Of a stretch of DNA of 61,217 nt, positions 60,190 to 61,217 are shown piece after piece. A model generated the notes under the pieces. That model made no database searches. It was given only the letters and a program-made list of their open reading frames with translations, and was not told where the DNA came from. The DNA comes from Bacteroidales bacterium UBA6248 (GTDB lineage: Bacteria > Bacteroidota > Bacteroidia > Bacteroidales > Lentimicrobiaceae): NCBI GenBank assembly GCA_002441345.1, contig DJVU01000006.1, positions 61,110-122,326 of the forward strand, in the 5' to 3' direction. The first letter of the stretch is position 1. Every line of letters begins with the position of its first letter. The position numbers and the translations under genes are program-made.

Positions 60190-61217
<1,028 letters not shown>

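Overview
The window is chromosomal DNA of a member of the Bacteroidota, most likely an environmental Bacteroidales/Marinilabiliales-type organism. The evidence is two SusC/SusD outer-membrane uptake loci, a protein with a gliding-motility/type IX secretion C-terminal domain, a GIN-domain (DUF2807) surface protein, the DUF4271-hemD-rnpA-yidD-S41 gene order, and many promoters with the Bacteroidota -7 box TAnnTTTG. No rRNA, tRNA, CRISPR array, insertion sequence or prophage was seen. Almost all of it reads as core genome; the most accessory-like part is about 42.3-54.8 kb.

Layout. 1-4.1 kb (minus): thioredoxin-like protein, panC, panD, a UPF0104-type membrane protein, rfaE2 and the 5' part of radA, apparently one operon. 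4.5-7.6 kb (plus): flavodoxin, an M28 peptidase with PA and PDZ domains, and GtrA. 7.6-15.0 kb (minus): ChaN-like protein, cytidine deaminase, O-antigen ligase, S41 protease, yidD, rnpA, hemD, DUF4271. 15.2-18.6 kb (plus): pta, a divergent 3-hydroxyacyl-CoA dehydrogenase-like gene and ackA, closed by a strong terminator. 18.7-23.2 kb (minus): yebC, then a GIN/beta-barrel protein and an anti-sigma/ECF sigma pair. The last two transcription units share an identical promoter architecture and look like one small sigma regulon. 23.7-26.4 kb (plus): soluble PAS histidine kinase and a REC-PAS-LuxR response regulator. 26.4-32.3 kb: lepA, gapA and a large type-IX-sorted protein. 32.6-39.1 kb (plus): rel/spoT, a Fur-family regulator, purA, and a cytochrome c maturation block (ccmB, ccmC, a ccmD-like mini-gene, and a ccmE whose haem-binding His is replaced in a CxxxY motif). 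39.5-42.5 kb: ornithine aminotransferase, then a MATE exporter preceded by a 29-codon mini-gene and an intrinsic terminator (possible attenuator). 42.7-53.5 kb (minus): two tandem SusC/SusD loci with related 5' leaders. 53.8-61.2 kb (minus): two paralogous small membrane proteins, two different HAL/PAL-type ammonia-lyases, hisS, a WbuC-like cupin and the 3' part of ettA.

Functionally the window joins pantothenate/CoA precursor synthesis, acetate fermentation (acetyl-CoA to acetate with ATP), stringent response, haem and cytochrome c maturation, envelope polysaccharide functions, TonB-dependent nutrient uptake and amino-acid catabolism (histidine/aromatic lyase, ornithine aminotransferase). 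The observations I rate highest are the shared TGTAAC-N18-GTC sigma promoters, the leader peptide plus terminator in front of the MATE pump, the CxxxY-type CcmE, the dehydrogenase-like gene with altered catalytic positions inside pta-ackA, the conserved 18-bp AGGAGGTCA-containing leader element of the two SusC genes, and the pair of non-identical ammonia-lyases. All were read by eye; no alignment or search was run.
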